Positions 26,407 to 36,273 of a DNA stretch of 64,000 nucleotides are shown one piece after another. The stretch spans positions 124,001 through 188,000 of the forward strand of contig NZ_FTNK01000010.1 of assembly GCF_900156375.1 (NCBI RefSeq), in the 5' to 3' direction. Numbering within the stretch: the first letter of the stretch is position 1; every line of letters begins with the position of its first letter. Source of the DNA: Paenibacillus macquariensis. Lineage in GTDB: Bacteria > Bacillota > Bacilli > Paenibacillales > Paenibacillaceae. The notes beneath the pieces were generated by a model, which was given only the letters and a program-made list of their open reading frames with translations, did no database searches and was not told the DNA's origin. The position numbers and the translations under genes were made by a program.

Positions 26407-28179
26407 ATGAAGAATTGGCTAGGGAAATCTCTTAAGCACAGATTATCGCTGTTAATCATTGTAGCTACACTTGTTCCGCTTTTGTTTCTGGGGTTCTTTG
26501 CATATAGAACAACGGCAGCACTCACGGAGGAAAAGGCAAAAATATCAGGGATGAATACGCTACGCCAGCTTGAGGCCTATTTGGCTACGATGGTTCAAGA
26601 TGTAGAGAATATGTCTTTATTTCTAATCGGTAATACGGGTGTACAGAATTATTTGAAGTCGCCTGAGGGGGATTTCGTTCAGCAAACATCAATCATCAAT
26701 TTCTTAACGAATCTAGCTTTTTCCAAAGAATATATCGCGAACATTATTATAGAACCACTGACTGCTAAGCCGCCCATTTCACATAAATCATTAGTGGGGT
26801 CTGACTTCACAGATATTACGCAAATGTACCCCAAATATTATGATGAATATCCGAAATGGTGGTCTTCCGTCCACCGACAGTGGACTTTCGATGGTGTACG
26901 TAAGGTGATTACGCTCGCCAGACCCATTCGCAGTACAGACAAATTCAAGCCTATCGGAAAAGAACAAATCAATCTGGATCAAGGCATTATTGCACAACAA
27001 ATTAGAGAATCTGTTTTGGAAGAAAGCGGGTTTGTTCTACTCCTTGATGATCGGAATCGAATTCTCGCGGGTCCTCCTGAAATGGAGACGGGTTACCTGC
27101 TCTCAAGTTATTATCCGAATATCGAACCATTTGAAGGTCCAAGTGGATTTATGGATTATGGAGAAGGATCCGCCAAGAAAACCATCCTCTATAAAACGAT
27201 GGAGAGTGTCAATTGGAAGTTAGTTGGTATCATACCCTCTGAAGAATACCGTTCACAAAACCGATATTTCCTTACACTTACAGCAGTAGCTGTCTCGGTT
27301 GCAATTCTTTTCGTCATTATTTTCGTTCTTGTTCTCATCCAAAAAATAACCAAGCCCTTGTCGGCATTAACTAACTTTCTTAAGAACTCAAGCCCAGAAG
27401 AGCCTTTGCCTGCCATTCCTGTGAAGTCCATAGATGAAGTAGGGCAGCTTATTGTCAGCTATAACAAATTAAGCTCCCGTATTGTCAAGCTGACAGATGA
27501 AGTCAAATGGAATGAATCGCTTAAAAAAGAGGCGGATATGCAGGCGTTGCAAATTCAGATCAATCCACATTTCTTGTACAATACATTGTCCTCCATTCAT
27601 TGGTTAGCGCTTATGAATGGCGACGGTAAGATTGCTGAAATGGTAGGCTCATTGAGCGAATTTCTAAGATTTAGCCTAAATAATGGACAAGAATATTGTT
27701 CGATTGAACAAGAGATTGCCCATGTCAACAATTATGTGAATATTCAATCCATTCGCTATCCAGATAAATTTACATTTCAAGTGAACGTGGATCCGGGTAT
27801 ACAGGAGCAGCATTTCATGTTGAAACTTCTGTTGCAACCGTTAGTCGAAAATGCGATGTTGCATGGCATATTGAAACGTGATGGATTAGGAAGTATTACG
27901 ATCTATGCGGATTGTGATGAAGAAGGCATCCATTTTACCGTAGTAGATGATGGTATTGGAATTGCGCTAGAACGTCTAGATTGGCTTCGAACGCAGCTGT
28001 CGGAACCCCCGGTCCATGAGAAGCGGATTTCTACAAAAGGGGGGTATTGGTTGCGTAACGTGAATAACCGACTCTTACTTCATTACGGTAAAGAATCAGG
28101 GCTTCATGTAGAAAGTAAAGAGGGAGAAGGAACACGCATCATGTTCACCATTCCCTACACAGAGTACGGAAACAACTAA
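26407..28179 (+). CDS. YesM-type sensor histidine kinase (second system)
   Basis: Membrane kinase of 590 aa. Transmembrane helices lie near residues 13-33 and 293-315 with an extracellular sensing domain between. A HAMP segment (ITKPLSALTNFL) precedes the kinase core; His388 lies in QINPHFLYNTL and the N box is PLVENAMLHG. GAGGTG precedes the ATG. The regulator gene follows within 21 bases. A complete sugar importer follows that, so the system probably senses the sugar it imports. Confidence 0.94.
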   Translation: MKNWLGKSLKHRLSLLIIVATLVPLLFLGFFAYRTTAALTEEKAKISGMNTLRQLEAYLATMVQDVENMSLFLIGNTGVQNYLKSPEGDFVQQTSIINFLTNLAFSKEYIANIIIEPLTAKPPISHKSLVGSDFTDITQMYPKYYDEYPKWWSSVHRQWTFDGVRKVITLARPIRSTDKFKPIGKEQINLDQGIIAQQIRESVLEESGFVLLLDDRNRILAGPPEMETGYLLSSYYPNIEPFEGPSGFMDYGEGSAKKTILYKTMESVNWKLVGIIPSEEYRSQNRYFLTLTAVAVSVAILFVIIFVLVLIQKITKPLSALTNFLKNSSPEEPLPAIPVKSIDEVGQLIVSYNKLSSRIVKLTDEVKWNESLKKEADMQALQIQINPHFLYNTLSSIHWLALMNGDGKIAEMVGSLSEFLRFSLNNGQEYCSIEQEIAHVNNYVNIQSIRYPDKFTFQVNVDPGIQEQHFMLKLLLQPLVENAMLHGILKRDGLGSITIYADCDEEGIHFTVVDDGIGIALERLDWLRTQLSEPPVHEKRISTKGGYWLRNVNNRLLLHYGKESGLHVESKEGEGTRIMFTIPYTEYGNN

Positions 28180-28199
28180 TAGAAGGGGAGATGATGAGA

Positions 28200-29747
28200 G
28201 TGAAGGTTCTTATTGTTGATGATGAAGTGATTATCCGCACCGGATTAAGTACAGTAATCAATTGGGAAGAAAGTGGCTTTACGGTACTTGAACCAGCTGC
28301 TTCAGCTGAGGAGGCACTCTTACGCATTCCTAATGAACGCCCGGAGATTATCTTTACGGACATTCGGATGGGTGGAAAAAGTGGCCTACAGATGGTTCAT
28401 GAAGTTAAGAAAGAATACCCAGACATGGAAATGATCATTATCTCAGGGTTTGATGAGTTTGCATATGCCCAACAGGCCCTGCGGGAAGGCGCTAGCGATT
28501 ATCTGCTCAAAACAAGTCGGCCGGATGAGATTATTCAAGCTGCACTGCGGGCAAAGCAACGACTCGAGTATCGAAAACATGAGCACGAACAAGTTAAAGC
28601 GAAGGAAATCGTAGTGAACCGAAGTTTCCTAAGACAACTGTTCACTTCTTCTTCTAATCCAAATGAGCAGATGGTAACGGAATTGTGGAGAAGATATCCA
28701 GAATTATGTGTGAAGAAAGGTAGACAGCTCCTACAAATCTGGATCATTACAGCAAAAGGGGAAGATCTAGAAAAGAATCACGATTCTGATGTACTTCATG
28801 CTGCAGTTGGTGAAATGTTAACGGGACTGCTCCCATGTGAGTGGCTTCAATGGAATCAATCCTTGCTACTATTAGTGAAGATAGAATCGGAGAATAACGG
28901 CTGGGACCCCGTAGAGTGGGCTATTCGAAAAGCAGAGCAAGCATTACACTTTCAAATATTTGCGGCTTGTGGTCGGAGTGTAGAAGATGCATACCAGTTA
29001 CGTGAAGCGATGGACACTGCTGTGGAAGCGAGCTCCTACCTCTGGCTACTCAGTCATGAGCAGAGTGTACGTTATGAACAAATTGAAGATCGCAAAGGGC
29101 TTCGGATGGTCTGCAAGACAGAAGAAGAAACCATGCTGTATACCTTATTACGGGCAGGAAGTACGGAAGACTTACGTATAGGGATTGGAAGTATATTAGC
29201 GCGGAGCAAACAAGATGATCAGGCGACACCTAATTCAGTTCAGGCATACCTACATTCTTTGATAATGGCGGGTTATCGGTGGTTGGAACGCGCAGCATCT
29301 TCAATCGGATATTCAAATGTACTACTTCCTGGTGAGGATGTGAACAAGGTAGAGCTTGCGAAAAGGCCAGAGCAGACACTCATGTACCACTTTGAGGAGA
29401 TCATGAAGCAATACAGTCGTATGGTCTCCGGAATAAGTCCGGTTCAACGTGCCCTTGAATATATTAACGAGAATTTGGAGCAAAGCCCTTCATTGAGCCA
29501 AGTGGCTAAACATGTCCATATGAACCCTAATTATTTCAGTGAAGTATTCAAACGGGAGACCGGACAGAACTATATTGAATTCGTGACGCAGGCCAAACTA
29601 CGTAATGCGATGGTTATGTTAAGTGAGACACCCGCTAAAATCAGCGAAGTGGCAAATCGAATCGGATATGAAGATATTAAACATTTTAATCGGATATTCA
29701 AAAAATTCACAGGACAGACCCCTTCGGAGTACCGGGGGAAGAGCTGA
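28200..29747 (+). CDS. YesN-type response regulator (second system)
   Basis: Response regulator of 515 aa: receiver domain with VDDE and phospho-acceptor Asp54 in FTDIRM, a central linker, and a C-terminal AraC-type double HTH (YFSEVFKRETGQNYIEF, then FNRIFKKFTGQTPSEYR). Three starts are close together. AAGGGGAG touches ATG 28191 and is 3 bases from ATG 28194, but is 9 bases from GTG 28200, which gives the usual KVLIVDDE beginning, so I chose the GTG. It probably activates the importer genes beginning at 29886. Confidence 0.92.
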   Translation: MKVLIVDDEVIIRTGLSTVINWEESGFTVLEPAASAEEALLRIPNERPEIIFTDIRMGGKSGLQMVHEVKKEYPDMEMIIISGFDEFAYAQQALREGASDYLLKTSRPDEIIQAALRAKQRLEYRKHEHEQVKAKEIVVNRSFLRQLFTSSSNPNEQMVTELWRRYPELCVKKGRQLLQIWIITAKGEDLEKNHDSDVLHAAVGEMLTGLLPCEWLQWNQSLLLLVKIESENNGWDPVEWAIRKAEQALHFQIFAACGRSVEDAYQLREAMDTAVEASSYLWLLSHEQSVRYEQIEDRKGLRMVCKTEEETMLYTLLRAGSTEDLRIGIGSILARSKQDDQATPNSVQAYLHSLIMAGYRWLERAASSIGYSNVLLPGEDVNKVELAKRPEQTLMYHFEEIMKQYSRMVSGISPVQRALEYINENLEQSPSLSQVAKHVHMNPNYFSEVFKRETGQNYIEFVTQAKLRNAMVMLSETPAKISEVANRIGYEDIKHFNRIFKKFTGQTPSEYRGKS

Positions 29748-29885
29748 GAATTGTACCTCTATTAACTGAATTATATCCCCTATGTATCGATTGCCCTCCT
29801 CTTTATACTTAAGATATTCATTTTGAATAGGGTGAACTGAGGTATCTATTGGTTCATCAGGTATAACTACTAAGGGGGATTGACT

Positions 29886-31214
29886 ATGAAAAAGATGCAG
29901 AAAATGAGTCTAATGTTATTGATCATGATGTTTATTATTTCAGCTTGCGGAAATAGCGGAGATAATAAAAAGGCTGAAGGCGAAGTCACCAAAAAAGACG
30001 ATAAAGTTAAGCTAACGGTTTGGCATAACTTTGCTGGGGATGACTTACGTGCCAAAGCAGTAAGATCACTTATCGAGAAGTTCCAACAAGACAATCCCAA
30101 TATTGAACTTGATGCGCAGGCTATTCCGCCGGATGGTTACCGCCAACGCTTAAGTACAGTTGCCGCAGGTAATGAACTACCAGACTTATTCTTCGTATAT
30201 GCAGGAAGTCATTCTGCTGAATTATATAAAGCGGGATTGTTGCAACCGATTACAGAACTTGCAGATCAGAATCCAGATTGGAAAGCTAAGTTCCTTCCAG
30301 GTGCTTTTGATCCTTACCAATTTGAAGAGGGTCAGATTTACACAGCTCCAATGGGAATGTCAGCAACCTCTTTCCTTTACTACAACACAGCTATATTCGA
30401 GCAATACAAGGTCAAAGTACCTACAACTTGGGATGAATTAATGACAGCTATTAAAGTATTTAACGATAACAAAATGACACCAATTGCACTTGGAAACAAA
30501 GCGCCATGGGTTGCTCAGTCAACTATCATCGGTGCGATTGGCGAACGTGTAACTGGAACAGAATGGTTCAAGAATGCTTCAGCTCAAAAGGGTGCAAAAT
30601 TCACAGATCCTGAATTTATTGATACATTGGGTTACTTTAAGCAACTTGTCGATAATAATGCATTCCAAGAGGGTGCAAACAGTATCGATAATACGCAAGC
30701 AGAGCAATACTTCATTCAAGGAAAAGCAGCTATGATGATCAGTGGTGCTTGGAGTCTTACGAACTTGGCAGCTTCTGCAAGTGAAGAACAGATGAAGGAT
30801 ATTGATGTTACTGTACTTCCATCTATTCCAGGTGGTAAAGGTGATGCGAACAGTATTACTGGTGGTGCAGGAGCAGGTCTAGCATTAAGCAAACGTACTG
30901 AAGGTGCAACGAAAGAAGCGGCACTTAAACTTATCTATGCAGTTAGCGGTCCAGATGCTCAGAAAGCGATAGCAGAGAGCAACTCTATGGTAATGTACGA
31001 TACAGATATTGATCAATCTAAAGTAAGTTCGCTTTACTATAAAGCATTTAACTTGGTCAAGAAGACGAATATTACACCGGTCTACGATGCATATCTATCT
31101 GCGGAATCGGGAGAGGTAATTAACAACGGACTCCAAGAAATTATGACGGGTGGCACACTTGAAAGTGTCGCACAGAAACTTCAGGACGCACAAGCTAGAG
31201 CAGTTACACCATAA
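29886..31214 (+). CDS. Sugar-binding lipoprotein, family 1 (second importer)
   Basis: Extracellular solute-binding protein of 442 aa with a very hydrophobic, Met-rich signal peptide ending in ISAC (Cys21). The mature protein has a family 1 pattern similar to MsmE/raffinose- and cellobiose-type binding proteins: VWHNFAGDD at the start, SFLYYNTAIFEQYKV, then GKAAMMISGAWSL. The start is ATG 29886 with AAGGGGG 7 bases upstream; TTG 29880 lies too close to the site. Two permease genes follow after a gap of 40 bases without a hairpin. Confidence 0.92.
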   Translation: MKKMQKMSLMLLIMMFIISACGNSGDNKKAEGEVTKKDDKVKLTVWHNFAGDDLRAKAVRSLIEKFQQDNPNIELDAQAIPPDGYRQRLSTVAAGNELPDLFFVYAGSHSAELYKAGLLQPITELADQNPDWKAKFLPGAFDPYQFEEGQIYTAPMGMSATSFLYYNTAIFEQYKVKVPTTWDELMTAIKVFNDNKMTPIALGNKAPWVAQSTIIGAIGERVTGTEWFKNASAQKGAKFTDPEFIDTLGYFKQLVDNNAFQEGANSIDNTQAEQYFIQGKAAMMISGAWSLTNLAASASEEQMKDIDVTVLPSIPGGKGDANSITGGAGAGLALSKRTEGATKEAALKLIYAVSGPDAQKAIAESNSMVMYDTDIDQSKVSSLYYKAFNLVKKTNITPVYDAYLSAESGEVINNGLQEIMTGGTLESVAQKLQDAQARAVTP

Positions 31215-31254
31215 TAAGTAAGTCCTGAATCGATATTTGAAAGGGAGAGTTACC

Positions 31255-32130
31255 ATGCCTACTGCTGTACGTAGTAAAGGATTTATTGCACTAGCTCTAC
31301 TTCCGGCACTTATTCTCTTTGTGGTTTTTGTCATAGTTCCTATTATTTGGTCCGCTTACTATGGCTTCTTTGAATGGAAGGGTATCGGAGCAACGAAGTT
31401 TATTGGCCTCGATAACTACCGAGAAATTCTACAAGATCACATTTTTTGGAGAGCGCTCAAGAATAACATGATTCTAATTGTATCGGCGATTGTTGGGCAG
31501 GTTCCGATCGCACTTATTTTAGCGATAGTACTGCTTAAGAACTCTTTCTTTAGTCGATTTGTACGTTCTGCTGTATTTATGCCAATGGTGCTTTCAACGG
31601 TTGTTGTTGGACTCATCTGGGGATATATCTACAATCCGCAGTTCGGACTGGTTAATACCATTTTGGAGGCAGTTGGGCTTGAGTCTTGGTCTCGGGCTTG
31701 GCTATCAGATGTCAAAGTCAATATGTTCGCTATTACAATTCCGATTAACTGGAGTAATATCGGCCCCTATATGATCATCTTTATTGCAGCTCTGCAGAAT
31801 ATATCGCCAGAAATTGATGATGCTGCTAATATCGATGGAGCTCAAAAGGGTAAAAAGTTGTTCTATGTAACATTGCCTATGATCTGGAGCACGGTAGTTG
31901 TTACCCTAGTACTTTGTATCTCGGGAAGCTTGAAGGCGTTCGATCACGTTATGGTGATGACCCACGGAGGACCGGCACAATCGACAGAATTGCTTGCTAC
32001 TTATATGTACAACAACACGTTTCGTGTTTACCGGTATGGGTACGGTTCCGCCGTGTCCACCATCATCATGATCATAAGCGCCTTACTGATTGGGATTAAC
32101 TATATCCTGACCCGTAAGAAAGCGGATTAA
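31255..32130 (+). CDS. Sugar ABC transporter permease, MalF type (second importer)
   Basis: Permease of 291 aa with six helices and the EAA loop EIDDAANIDGAQKGKKLF. I use ATG 31255 with AAGGGAG 7 bases upstream. An in-frame start at 31237 precedes the ribosome binding site and is rejected. It pairs with the permease encoded 18 bases downstream; the ATPase must come from elsewhere. Confidence 0.94.
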   Translation: MPTAVRSKGFIALALLPALILFVVFVIVPIIWSAYYGFFEWKGIGATKFIGLDNYREILQDHIFWRALKNNMILIVSAIVGQVPIALILAIVLLKNSFFSRFVRSAVFMPMVLSTVVVGLIWGYIYNPQFGLVNTILEAVGLESWSRAWLSDVKVNMFAITIPINWSNIGPYMIIFIAALQNISPEIDDAANIDGAQKGKKLFYVTLPMIWSTVVVTLVLCISGSLKAFDHVMVMTHGGPAQSTELLATYMYNNTFRVYRYGYGSAVSTIIMIISALLIGINYILTRKKAD

Positions 32131-32148
32131 CGAGAAGGAGGAAGGGGC

Positions 32149-33030
32149 GTGGAATTAGGAACAACTAGGACGACCAGAACGGCCACGGCTTCTCCGGGTA
32201 AGAAAATTGCCGAAAAAGGGTTATCCCTATTTGGAAAGTTGATATTACTCGGTTATGCCGTAGGTACGTTATACCCTTTGTATTGGCTGTTTATTAGTGC
32301 ATTTAAGACGAATGAAGATTTCTTCAATAATCCGTACGCCTTACCGAAAGAGTGGAAGATAGACAATATCTTTAGAGCTTGGGATCTTGGCGATATGGGA
32401 AGAGGAATGCTCAATTCAACGTTCGTGACGTTAACATCAGTCATTCTAACACTAGTGCTTGGTCTTCTGGCAGGTTATGTGCTGTCAAGATTTCAATTCC
32501 GGTTTAAGAAGATTGTTGTATCCTTGTTTTTAGCAGGACTTATGATACCGATTCATAGTACGCTTGTACCGTTATTTCTTATGATGAAAGAGGTCGGCTT
32601 GCTAGATACGTATGGTGCACTTATTTTACCGTATACGGCATTTGAACTTCCGATCGCTATATTCTTAAGCATGGGTTACATGGCCTCGATTCCTAAAGAA
32701 ATTGAGGAAGCGGCTATGATCGATGGAAACGGTTGGTGGGGAATTTTTGGCCGAATTATATTCCCGCTGTGTACACCAATCATTGCTACGATTACAATTC
32801 TAGCGTTTCTACGATTCTGGAATGATTTCTCTTTCGCCCTCGTATTCATTAACACGCAGGCGTTAAAGACACTTCCGTTAAGTCTAGCTTTATTCTCAGA
32901 TGGATTCGGAACCGACTACGCTCTAACGATGGGAGCAATGGCAATCGCTGTCATCCCAACCATTGTTGTGTATCTGATTTTGCAAGATCAGATTATGAAG
33001 GGTATGGTTGCTGGCTCCATTAAGGGCTAA
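32149..33030 (+). CDS. Sugar ABC transporter permease, MalG type (second importer)
   Basis: Permease of 293 aa starting at GTG 32149, with AAGGAGG and AAGGGG before it. The first 30 residues are Thr/Arg/Lys-rich and cytoplasmic, then six helices with the EAA loop EIEEAAMIDGNGWWGIF. The end QIMKGMVAGSIKG is characteristic. It is the last gene of the second importer unit. Confidence 0.94.
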   Translation: MELGTTRTTRTATASPGKKIAEKGLSLFGKLILLGYAVGTLYPLYWLFISAFKTNEDFFNNPYALPKEWKIDNIFRAWDLGDMGRGMLNSTFVTLTSVILTLVLGLLAGYVLSRFQFRFKKIVVSLFLAGLMIPIHSTLVPLFLMMKEVGLLDTYGALILPYTAFELPIAIFLSMGYMASIPKEIEEAAMIDGNGWWGIFGRIIFPLCTPIIATITILAFLRFWNDFSFALVFINTQALKTLPLSLALFSDGFGTDYALTMGAMAIAVIPTIVVYLILQDQIMKGMVAGSIKG

Positions 33031-33054
33031 TCCGCAAGTTGAATATGGGTCTAG

Positions 33055-33100
33055 AAAAGGATAGAGTTATCAGATGACATCTGAGACTCTATCCTTTTTT
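33055..33100 (+). terminator. Rho-independent terminator after second importer
   Basis: GGATAGAGT pairs with ACTCTATCC, with a further inner pairing CAGATG/CATCTG, followed by TTTTTT. It closes the importer unit. Confidence 0.9.
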
Positions 33101-33186
33101 GCTTTTCATGCCCTTTTTGACATGGTCATACAAGAATAGGTTTTTTGATATCGGTTCCCTAACTTGTGCACGAAGGAGGTAATGAC

Positions 33187-33849
33187 GTGAATCAAGGATC
33201 ACAACATAACATCACGGAACCTTCCAAAATGGATAATTCGTTCCACACGATATCGCTTGGAATGGGCTGCTTTTGGGGTCCTGATGCTTTATTTGGGCAT
33301 CTACCCGGTGTGATTAGGACGCGTGTTGGATATGCTGGTGGCACCACATCTCACCCGACCTATCGTCAAATGGGTGATCATACGGAGATCGTTGAAATGG
33401 ACTTTGAACCGGATAAGATCTCTTTGGAAGACATCTTGAATGTGTTCTGGAATCATCATAACCCAGTGAATATTAATGATTATAAAGGGCGTCAGTATAT
33501 GTCGCTATTGTTGTATCATGATGAGGAGCAGAGAAGTATCATACAGCGGGTGACCGAAGAGGGCAAGGGAGAGACATTAACATCGATTGCGCCTTATTCC
33601 GGGTTCCATCTAGCTGAGGATAAGCATCAAAAGTACCATTTGAAGAGATACCCGGATGCCCTCGAGAAGTTAGGTATGCTCTATTCTTCTCATGATGACC
33701 TTGTGAATGCAACATTAGTCGCTCGATTAAATGGACTGGCTAAGGGATACACGAGTCTAGAACGCATCATCAATGAAATAGAGCAATGGTCAACGCATTC
33801 CAATCATCAGCAGATCATGACGGATGTGATCCGAACAATACGGTGGTAA
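33187..33849 (+). CDS. msrA: Peptide methionine sulfoxide reductase A
   Basis: Repairs oxidised methionine (S-sulfoxide) in proteins using a catalytic cysteine. This 220-aa protein has the MsrA signature GMGCFWG with catalytic Cys28 and the segment GYAGGTTSHPTYRQMGDHTEIVEM, only partly given here as the family region. It has no C-terminal resolving cysteines and instead carries about 60 extra residues (from FHLAEDKHQKYHL on) seen in many Firmicute forms. The start is GTG 33187 with AAGGAGG 7 bases upstream; a GTG at 33166 precedes that site. It stands alone between terminators, without msrB. Confidence 0.92.
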   Translation: MNQGSQHNITEPSKMDNSFHTISLGMGCFWGPDALFGHLPGVIRTRVGYAGGTTSHPTYRQMGDHTEIVEMDFEPDKISLEDILNVFWNHHNPVNINDYKGRQYMSLLLYHDEEQRSIIQRVTEEGKGETLTSIAPYSGFHLAEDKHQKYHLKRYPDALEKLGMLYSSHDDLVNATLVARLNGLAKGYTSLERIINEIEQWSTHSNHQQIMTDVIRTIRW

Positions 33850-33874
33850 GAGAATAAGAAACGTACGTACTAGG

Positions 33875-33925
33875 AGGCTATAAGCAGGATGATTCGTTAT
33901 TTCATCATGCTTATAGCCTATTACA
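33875..33925 (+). terminator. Stem-loop after msrA
   Basis: AGGCTATAAGCA-GATGA pairs with TCATC-TGCTTATAGCCT around a 9-base loop with one internal mismatch. The T tail (ATTACAATTTA) is weak. It is placed to end the msrA transcript. Confidence 0.6.
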
Positions 33926-34102
33926 ATTTAAATAAATGTAAATAAATCGCAACTATAGATCTATAGACCAAATACTTCCAGTGAATTACAATTACTGTAT
34001 GTTGTAAGTTTGTCCAACTTTTGAACATCTAAGATTTTAGATAAATGGGGTAACGCCATACAAGGGTCAAGCAGAATAAAGCGAGTTCTTACCCCCACTT
34101 CA

Positions 34103-34116
34103 TGTAAGCGCTGTCT
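34103..34116 (+). promoter_or_regulatory. cre-like site upstream of chitinase
   Basis: TGTAAGCGCTGTCT matches the cre consensus at 13 of 14 positions. It lies about 290 bases before the chitinase start. CcpA control of chitinases is common in bacilli. Confidence 0.5.
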
Positions 34117-34408
34117 AATTCATTCTCCACTAAGTTTCGTAGTTGTTCAATCCACTCTATCTCCTTTCTCTTCATGATTACACCACGGATTCGTCTTAGA
34201 ACAACTCCTATACTTTCTACTATTTGATCGTATCCCTGCTACTCCTGTGCATGCTGCATTTTTAATATACGCTGCGTCTAGGGCACTGCCAGTTACTTGC
34301 TTAACTTCTACGCTTACATGATGTATTTCTTGTGAATGGGGAGGTGTATTTGCTATTGCCCACTTGGGCTTAAGAAACGGTAAGAACCAAATTGTAGGAG
34401 GCGATGAT

Positions 34409-36163
34409 ATGAGAAAAGTATTCATAGGAAGAGTAAAAGGATTCAGAAGAGCACTTCCGCTTATGATTATTTTAGTTGTATTTGTTGGACTGTTGCCGTC
34501 TATGGCTTTTGCTGCTGATCGGGGGGCTTGGGCACCTAATGTATCTTACGCTCTAAATGATACGGTTACGTATGCCGGAAATACGTACAAGGATATTCAA
34601 CCGCATACGTCTCTGAGCGGTTGGGAACCGCCTGTTGTCCCTGCTCTTTGGCAGCTCGTTCCGGGTGGAGGCGGCGGTGATACCCAAGCACCTTCGGCTC
34701 CTACTAACCTACAAGCGACGGGCACGACAACATCTAGCGTAACACTGGCTTGGAATACTTCAACGGATAATGTCGGCGTAACGGGTTACGATGTATATCA
34801 GGGTTCCACATTACTTGGCAACGTTTCGGGTAGCACGCTCACATATACCAATACAGGACTCAGCGCAAATACAACGTATACGTATAAAATAAAAGCGAAA
34901 GATGCCGCAGGTAACGTGTCTGCATTCAGTAACCAAGTTAGTGCGACAACAGCTGTTGTCGTCGGTGGAGATACCCAAGCACCAACGGTTCCAACGAATG
35001 TGTCTGTCACGGAGACCACTTCATCGAGCGTTTCATTGTCTTGGACGGCATCCACAGATAATGTAGGTGTTACGGGGTATGACGTATACAAAGGCACAAC
35101 GTTTGTACAAACGGTAACAGGGACAACGGCTACGGTAACAGGGCTTGCCGTCAGCACGGCATATTCTTTCTCAATCGTAGCTAAGGATGCTGCAGGTAAT
35201 CTATCCGCTGCAAGTGCAGCAGTTAATGCAACAACGCAAGGTACAGGTGGAGGTGGTGGGAGCACGCTACCTAAACATACACTTACAGGATACTGGCATA
35301 ATTTCACTAATGGCTCTACCGACTTGAAATTAAGCGACGTACCAAGCCAATATGATATTATCGTTCTGTCCTTTGCAGATATGGATACAGCGAAACCGGG
35401 TGGTGTTACCTTTAATGTAGATTCTAAACTATCTACTGCCCTTGGTGGGTATACGAATGCTAATTTGAATAGCGATATTCAGGCGAAGCGAGCACAAGGG
35501 AAGAAAGTTATTCTTTCCATAGGTGGAGCGGAAGGTAATATCAATCTAGGTAGTGCCTCACCGAATGTATCCAATTTTGTTACCAGTATGTCGGGTCTGA
35601 TTACTCAGTACGGGCTGGATGGTATTGATATCGATCTGGAGAGTGGCATGAATGTGGCGAATCTAACAACTGCGGTTCGTCAGATTCAGCAACAATTTGG
35701 TTCGGGATTCATCCTAACCATGGCTCCGCAAACGATCGACATGCAATCTGCGAGTACGTCCTATATGCAGCTCTACAATAATCTGAAGGATATCACTACC
35801 GTTGTGAATATTCAGTATTACAATTCAGGTTGTATGTTAGGTCGCGATGGACAGTGTTATTCCCAAGGTACAATCAATTTCTTGACAGCACTTTCTGATC
35901 TGACATTACAGTGGATTGCACCTTCAAAATTGGGATTGGGTGTTCCTGCCGTAACTTCTGCAGCTGGAGGTGGGTATGTCACACCTAGTGTCGTGAACAA
36001 TGCATTGAACTGCTTGGCAACGGGTAATGGTTGTGGAACTTACAAACCAGTAGCCAAATATCCGGATATTCGTGGTGCAATGACGTGGTCCATTAACTGG
36101 GATAAGACGAGCAATTATAATTTCGCCAATACCGTTAAGCCGTTCTTAGTAACGATGCCTTAA
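34409..36163 (+). CDS. Secreted GH18 chitinase with CBM5/12 and two FnIII domains
   Basis: Secreted endochitinase of 584 aa. A signal peptide (cleavage near residue 35 after AFA) is followed by a CBM5/12 chitin-binding domain (about residues 38-84, WAPNVSYALNDTVTY), two fibronectin III domains (about 94-180 and 187-275) and a GH18 catalytic domain (about 285-584). The catalytic motif DGIDIDLE is intact with acid/base Glu411. Glycine-rich linkers separate the modules. I start at ATG 34409 with TAGGAGG 7 bases upstream; a TTG at 34364 lacks a site. The two FnIII repeats are similar at DNA level (TAACGGGTTACGATGTAT-type blocks). It degrades chitin outside the cell and may supply the NgcE-like importer. 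Confidence 0.95.
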   Translation: MRKVFIGRVKGFRRALPLMIILVVFVGLLPSMAFAADRGAWAPNVSYALNDTVTYAGNTYKDIQPHTSLSGWEPPVVPALWQLVPGGGGGDTQAPSAPTNLQATGTTTSSVTLAWNTSTDNVGVTGYDVYQGSTLLGNVSGSTLTYTNTGLSANTTYTYKIKAKDAAGNVSAFSNQVSATTAVVVGGDTQAPTVPTNVSVTETTSSSVSLSWTASTDNVGVTGYDVYKGTTFVQTVTGTTATVTGLAVSTAYSFSIVAKDAAGNLSAASAAVNATTQGTGGGGGSTLPKHTLTGYWHNFTNGSTDLKLSDVPSQYDIIVLSFADMDTAKPGGVTFNVDSKLSTALGGYTNANLNSDIQAKRAQGKKVILSIGGAEGNINLGSASPNVSNFVTSMSGLITQYGLDGIDIDLESGMNVANLTTAVRQIQQQFGSGFILTMAPQTIDMQSASTSYMQLYNNLKDITTVVNIQYYNSGCMLGRDGQCYSQGTINFLTALSDLTLQWIAPSKLGLGVPAVTSAAGGGYVTPSVVNNALNCLATGNGCGTYKPVAKYPDIRGAMTWSINWDKTSNYNFANTVKPFLVTMP

Positions 36164-36236
36164 CAATAAGTGAGGAATCCTCAGATCTCTCCGAATGACG
36201 GTAATCTTCGAACTTCATCCTGTCATTTGAATAATG

Positions 36237-36273
36237 AAAAAGGAGTTTACACGTGGGTGTAAACTCCTTTTTT
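36237..36273. terminator. Bidirectional terminator between chitinase and opp operon
   Basis: AAAAAGGAGTTTACAC and GTGTAAACTCCTTTTTT form a perfect stem with a 4-base loop (GTGG). A-runs on one side and T-runs on the other make it work for both the chitinase (plus) and the opp operon (minus). Confidence 0.92.

Larger units (their letters stand above)
33850..34408. other. Long gene-free stretch upstream of chitinase
   Basis: About 560 bases with no convincing gene. It contains a long stem-loop at 33875-33919, a perfect 14-base palindrome (CTATAGATCTATAG) at 33953-33966, and a 13-of-14 cre match at 34103-34116. Short open frames on the minus strand between 34089 and 34425 have no ribosome binding site or recognisable motif. 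The region probably holds the chitinase promoter and control sites. Confidence 0.55.

Noticed and set aside
34089..34425. Short minus-strand frames upstream of the chitinase, one looking weakly protein-like (ending SAYMKWG)
   Set aside because: No ribosome binding site, no family and no continuation; possibly remnants, but not supportable.
34798..35307. 169-codon antisense frame across the fibronectin domains of the chitinase
   Set aside because: The Val/Pro/Thr-rich sequence simply mirrors the repeat-rich FnIII coding DNA.
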